This document shows, in pieces, positions 59,927 to 64,000 of a DNA stretch of 64,000 bases. Numbering within the stretch: position 1 is the first letter of the stretch; the number at the start of each line of letters is the position of its first letter. A program made the position numbers and the translations under genes. The DNA is from Phocoena phocoena (lineage: Eukaryota > Chordata > Mammalia > Artiodactyla > Phocoenidae): assembly GCF_963924675.1 (NCBI RefSeq), contig NC_089221.1:10165851-10229850 (forward strand), written 5' to 3'. Under the pieces are notes generated by a model. The model saw only the letters and a program-made list of their open reading frames with translations, ran no database searches and was not told the DNA's origin.

Positions 59927-60338
59927 AGTAGCCCAAAGTGGTTCAAACACTGCTGACTAATTTGGATTTAGATTCAAGAGAACTCAGTTTGAATCCTACT
60001 TCTCATCAAGGTTAAATTATGAGATTTTAGTTTGCTTGGTGCTTAATGAGATCATTGGGTGTTGAACTATCATTCCTCCAGCTCCACTCTCCTTAGTCCA
60101 TATTCCTATGTAAGTGGAAGGAAAATAGGACCTCCTTTTTAACCCAAGAAAACCCATTTTCATCCAAATAAAGCCTATGTGATATTTAAGATTGAATAAC
60201 CTCACAGAAATATTTTAATACATATTTCTAAGGATGTATAGTAGCTCCCCAAAGACTCTTTTAAATTGATAAAGCCATCTATCTTGAATGCATTAGGAAT
60301 ACTCCTAAGTAAGGGATGGATAGACTGAAATAACTGAA

Positions 60339-60386
<48 letters not shown>

Positions 60387-60748
60387 CATTCCTTGCCAGA
60401 TTCTGAAGTCTAACATTGCAACTCCTGAAGCAAATCAGGATATGCATGTGCAAATTCCCATTAAAATGAAAGCAATCTCCTAGCTATAATTATTTCATTC
60501 ATTCTGCAAATTGAGAAATCGGTTACAGCATAAAGTAGTATAGCCCAGAATATCTATATCACTTTGTTTTTCATTGTAGAACTGCTGGATTCACAGAGCA
60601 CCCGTTGTTTACTTTAACCTCACCTCTTTGAGGTGATGCCATGATGCCATGTTTATCCTGTTGCCAGCCTTTTGATGCATTGATGGTTTTTCAGAAAACT
60701 CAGTTAACTGGGTCCTTTTTCTTATTAATCACTATAATCAGCTGTAGT
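59927..60748. other. Unassigned non-coding DNA with (CA)n
   Basis: Only the CA microsatellite at 60341-60384 is recognisable. Confidence 0.5.
60341..60384. repeat. (CA)n microsatellite
   Basis: About 20 CA units with one early TA interruption ('acacatacacac'). Confidence 0.96.
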
Positions 60749-60915
60749 TCCTACAGGGAACTATATTCAATATCCTGTGATAAACCATAATGGAAAAGAA
60801 TATGAAAAAGAATGTATATATATATATGTACAACTGAATCAGTTTGCTGTATGGTAGAAATTAACACAACATTGTAAATCAACTATATTTCAATAAAATA
60901 AATATAAAAAATATA
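60749..60915 (+). mobile_element. L1 3' UTR fragment (artiodactyl/cetacean type)
   Basis: 'cagggaactatattcaatat', 'cctgtgataaaccataatgg', 'tgtacaactgaatcagtttg', 'cattgtaaatcaactatatt' and an A-rich end. A short (TA)n lies at 60814-60827, the position expanded in the 13-kb copy. Confidence 0.87.
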
Positions 60916-61419
60916 TCAAGCCAGCTGAGAGGGGTGCTCTGGCACAAAGATAAACTAGGAGTTTTCATCTATACAATACATCCAAAGACAAGAGACTACC
61001 AACACGAAGGAAGTTTCATTCCACTTTGCCAAAAATTCCAAGGAAATGAGAAACGTAAGTGGAAAACGTAGGCTTAAATTGTGTGTCAAATTAAAAATTA
61101 TGAACATATTTTGTTTCATAAAGACAAGCACATTTCCTAGATGTGAAATTCTAAAGGTAATACATTGGCAATAAAATAGGTACTAACAATCAACTGCTCA
61201 TTTATACAGAAAGCATGGATTCATTTGCATTATTTCTACCAAATATCCAGCTTTATGTCCTTTATGAATACTAATATTATTCCTACTGCACATTTTTCAT
61301 AAGTAATTAAATTGAAAGAAGAAACTGGATTGGGGAATGAGAAGGAAGGCCAATATTACTAATGTAAAAACATAATTTTTCCTAAAAATAAGGGGAATTC
61401 TCTTTTTATGCTCAACTGA
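60916..61419. other. Unassigned AT-rich DNA
   Basis: No feature recognised. Confidence 0.5.
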
Positions 61420-62276
61420 TTTTTTTAAAAATTACTGTAAAATATACATAGCAATTTACTATTTTAAGCATTTTTAAGTGTACAGTTCAGTGGCACTAAG
61501 GATACTTAAAATGTTATGCAACCATTATCATCATCTGCCTCCAGAACCTTTTCCTCATTCCAAACAGAAATTTCATAACCTTTAATAATAACTCCCCATT
61601 TCCCTCTTCCCCTGCTCCCTGGCAATCTCTGTTCTACTATCTATCTCTATTCTAGGAACCTAATACAAGTGGAATCATACAATAGTTGTCCCTTTGTGTC
61701 TGGCTTATTTCACTCAGCATAATGTTTTCAAGGTTCATCCATGTTGTAGCATGTATTGGTACTTCATTCCTTTTTATGGCTGAATAATATTCCACTTAAT
61801 GGATAATACCATATTTTGTTTATCCATTCATCTATAGATGGACATTTGCATTGTTTCCACCTTTTGGCTATTGTGAATAATGCTACTAGGGACACTGGTG
61901 TACAAGTATCTGCTTTCATATTTGGGGCATATACTCAGAAGTAAATTTCTGGATTGTACTCTATATTTAAATTTTTGAGGAACTGCCAAACTTTCCTACA
62001 GCAGCTGCACCATTTTACACTCTCACCAGCAATGCATAAAGGTTTCAATTTTTCCACATCTTGGACAACAATTATTATTTTCTATTTTTTAAATAACAGC
62101 CATCCTAATGGGTATGGAGTGGTATCCCACTGTGGGTTTGATTTGCATTTCCTTAATGGCTAGTAATGTTGAGCATCTTTACATGCTTATTAGCTATATG
62201 TATATCTTCATTAGAGGAATGTCTCTTCAAGTCCTTTGCCCATTTTTGAATTGGGTTGGTTTTTGTTGTTGCTGAA
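61420..62276 (-). mobile_element. Old L1M, reverse strand, 3' portion
   Basis: Inverted 3' UTR and ORF2 end: 'tgtacagttcagtggcacta', 'acaagtggaatcatacaata', 'tggctgaataatattccact', 'ttatccattcatctatagat' and 'gtcctttgcccatttttgaa'. It stops near 'tgggttggtttttgttgttg'. The next bases read L1 in the opposite direction, suggesting a 5' inversion. Confidence 0.88.
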
Positions 62277-62565
62277 TTTACACAACTGATTTTTTTTTTT
62301 TTTTTTTTTGCGGTATGCGGGCCTCTCACTGTTGTGGCCTCTCCCGCTGCGGCGCACAGGCTCCGGACACGCACACTCAGTGGCCATGGCTCACGAGCCC
62401 AGCCGCTCCGTGGCATGTGGGATCTTCCCGGACCGGGACACGAACCTGTGTCCCCTGCATCGGCAGGCGGACTCCCAACCACTGTGCCACCAGGGAAGCC
62501 CCTACACAACTGATTTTTGACAAAGGTTCAAAAGCAATTCAGTTGAGGAAAGACACCTTTTTTTT
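62277..62565 (+). mobile_element. Inverted L1 5' piece, split by a SINE
   Basis: Forward-oriented L1 ORF2 text 'acacaactgatttttgacaa', 'aggttcaaaagcaattcag' and 'gaggaaagacac', found partly at 62277-62294 and partly after the SINE at 62503-62565. In L1 ORF2 this segment lies a few hundred bases upstream of where the neighbouring minus-strand L1 stops. Confidence 0.6.
62295..62502 (-). mobile_element. CHR-type SINE (short form), nested in L1, 16-bp target duplication
   Basis: Complete inverted copy. Target duplication 'tacacaactgattttt' at 62279-62294 and 62503-62518 is identical. It inserted into the inverted L1 piece and so postdates it. Confidence 0.97.
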
Positions 62566-62603
62566 TTTCTTTGTTAATATAAGAAAACATCTTTTATTCA
62601 TTT

Positions 62604-63272
62604 TTTTTGAATTTTATTTTATTTATTTTTATACATCAGGTTCTTATTAGTTATCTATTTTATACACATTAGTGTACACATGTCAATTCCAATCTCCCAA
62701 TTCATCCCACCACCCCCACCACCCCGCCACTTCCCCCCCTTGGTGTCCATACGTTTGTTCTCTATATCTTTGTCTCTATTTTCGCCCTGCAAACCAGTTC
62801 ACCTGTACCATTTTTCTAGATTCCACATATATGTGTTAATATGTAATATTTGTTTTTCTCTTTCTGACTTACTTCACTCTGTATGACAGTCTTTTGATCC
62901 ATCCATGTCTCTAAAATGACCCAATTTCATTCCTTTTTTATGGCTGAGTAATATTCCATTGTATGTATGTACCACATCTTCTTTATCCATTCGTCTGTCA
63001 ATGGGCATTTAGGTTGCTTCCATGACCTGGATATTGTAAATAGTGCTGCAGTGAACATTGGGGTGCATGTGTCTTTTTGAATTATGGTTTTCTCTGGGTA
63101 TATGGCCAGTAGTGGGATTGCTGGGTCATATGGTAGTTCTATTTTTAGATTTTTAAGGAACCTCCATACTGTTCTCCATAGTGGCTGTATCAATTTACAT
63201 TCCCACCAACAGTGCAAGAGGGTTCCCTTTTCTCCACACCCTCTCCAGCATTTATTGTTTATAGGGGGGAAT
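62604..63272 (-). mobile_element. Young L1 3' end, reverse strand, 5'-truncated
   Basis: Inverted 3' UTR ('tacatcaggttcttattagt', 'tctattttatacacattagt', a C-rich run near 62705-62740) and then ORF2 C-terminus. A 96-codon minus frame (62927-63217) keeps 'HCWWECK', the last knuckle Cys, and '[15 protein letters not shown]'. Flanks 'tcttttattcattt' (62590-62603) and 'tcttttgttcattt' (63273-63286) differ by one base. Its 3' UTR differs from that of the 32-kb L1. Confidence 0.92.
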
Positions 63273-63522
63273 TCTTTTGTTCATTTATTTTCAAATATAT
63301 TCTCTACTGGGCACTAATAAGTAAAGATAATAGCACCTAGATACAAATCTAAGATTACAGTATTTCACTCATAGACATTTGCCTCTGATTAATGAAAAAT
63401 GAAAGTTTCTATTTCAAATAGATATAATCCTTTATACCACCTGAGATAAGCTTCCTTAAATATAGTTCAGACATACTATTTATTTATAAAGTACATTACT
63501 ACCTAAAGCTTCCCCATTTACT

Positions 63523-63822
63523 GGGGTTAATTTTGTGTGTCAACTTGCTGTGGCTATGGTACTCAGTTCTTTGGTCAAGAACTAGTCTAGATGTTGCTGT
63601 AAAGGTGTCTGTGGGTGTGATGAACATTTATAATCAGCTGACTTGAAATAAAGCAGATTACCCTCCAGATGTGGATGGACCTCATCCAATTAGTTGAAAT
63701 CCTTAGGAAAAGACTCAAGTTTCCCAAACAAGGGATTCTGCCTCAAGACTACAACATAGAGACCCTGCCTGAGTTTCTAGCTGACTAGCCTGCCATGCAG
63801 ATTCTGAACTTAAGACTGTAAC
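63523..63822 (+). mobile_element. MLT2-like ERVL LTR fragment
   Basis: 'ggggttaattttgtgtgtca', 'acttgctgtggctatggtac', 'aagcagattaccctccagat', 'gtggatggacctcatccaat' and 'tagttgaaatccttagg'. Family recalled as MLT2 (ERVL-type). Only LTR sequence, no internal genes. Confidence 0.65.
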
Positions 63823-64000
63823 TGCCATGGTCTGAATGTTATGTCCCCCCAAAATCCATATGTTGAAATCCTGAGCCCCAATATGCTGGTATTAGGAGGC
63901 GGAGCGTCTGGAAGGCAATTAAGTCATAAGGGTGGAGCCAATAAAATGAAATTGATGCCTTTATAAAAGGGGCCTGGGAGAGCTCCCTTGCCCCTTACAC
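63823..64000 (+). mobile_element. MaLR-type LTR, cut by window end
   Basis: 'tgccatggtctgaatgttat', 'gtccccccaaaatccatatg', 'ttgaaatcctgagcccca', 'ggtattaggaggcggagc' and 'gcctttataaaaggggcc'. The rest lies beyond the window. It abuts the MLT2-like LTR directly. Confidence 0.85.

Noticed and set aside
60202..60453. 83-codon minus frame with a Val/Cys run
   Set aside because: Translated (CA)n microsatellite.
1..64000. CRISPR arrays, bacterial operons, terminators or attachment sites
   Set aside because: The repeats are eukaryotic retrotransposons. No regularly spaced repeat-spacer arrays or prokaryotic gene signatures are visible.

Overview
The window is mammalian nuclear DNA, AT-rich and non-coding, and most probably from a cetacean. 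The main evidence is 14 copies of a tRNA-Glu-headed SINE of the CHR type (head 'gggcttccctggtggc', box-B-like 'ggttcgtgcc'). Eleven are a short, roughly 200 bp form with little divergence between copies, and three are a long, roughly 300-360 bp form. They sit beside L1 elements with artiodactyl/cetacean-type 3' ends. I saw no BovB or Bov-tA copies, which would be expected in 64 kb of ruminant DNA, and no pig-type PRE-1 SINE. That leaves a whale or dolphin as the best reading. The assignment rests on repeat recognition from memory, not a database search. Layout: 0-25.6 kb holds an ancient reverse-strand L1 (about 0.7-1.6 kb), five CHR SINEs, MaLR-type LTRs (2.1, 4.6, 7.2 and 11.3 kb), L2 and MIR fossils, a young L1 3' end (13 kb), a minus-strand L1 3' end split by a SINE (15.4-15.9 kb), and an old L1M with a long 3' UTR (17.2-19.5 kb). 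At 25.6-32.7 kb lies one nearly full-length L1 of about 7.1 kb with 5' UTR, ORF1, ORF2, 3' UTR, tail and a slightly diverged target-site duplication. Both of its ORFs are broken, so it is dead. From 32.9-41 kb there is another MaLR LTR, an L2, a run of four minus-strand SINEs, a possible LTR (38.4-38.9 kb) and an unexplained GC-richer block (39.35-39.83 kb). From 41.4-64 kb there are several old L1M/L1MA fragments, an MLT1 (43.8 kb), SINEs, a 58-bp tandem duplication (44.7 kb), an 87-bp dispersed duplication (51.0 and 52.5 kb), young L1 3' ends (54.5 and 62.6 kb), MER5-like fossils and an MLT2-like plus MaLR pair at the right edge. No protein-coding exon, tRNA, rRNA or other cellular RNA gene could be supported. 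The longer open frames all lie in L1 ORFs, SINE shadows or unrecognised sequence. The window is best read as an intergenic or deep-intronic desert built by retrotransposition. I found no novel gene system. The items most worth a second look are local rearrangements (templated duplication, AT palindrome, twin-primed L1, tandem duplications), the orphan GC-richer block, and the way microsatellites recur at equivalent L1 positions.
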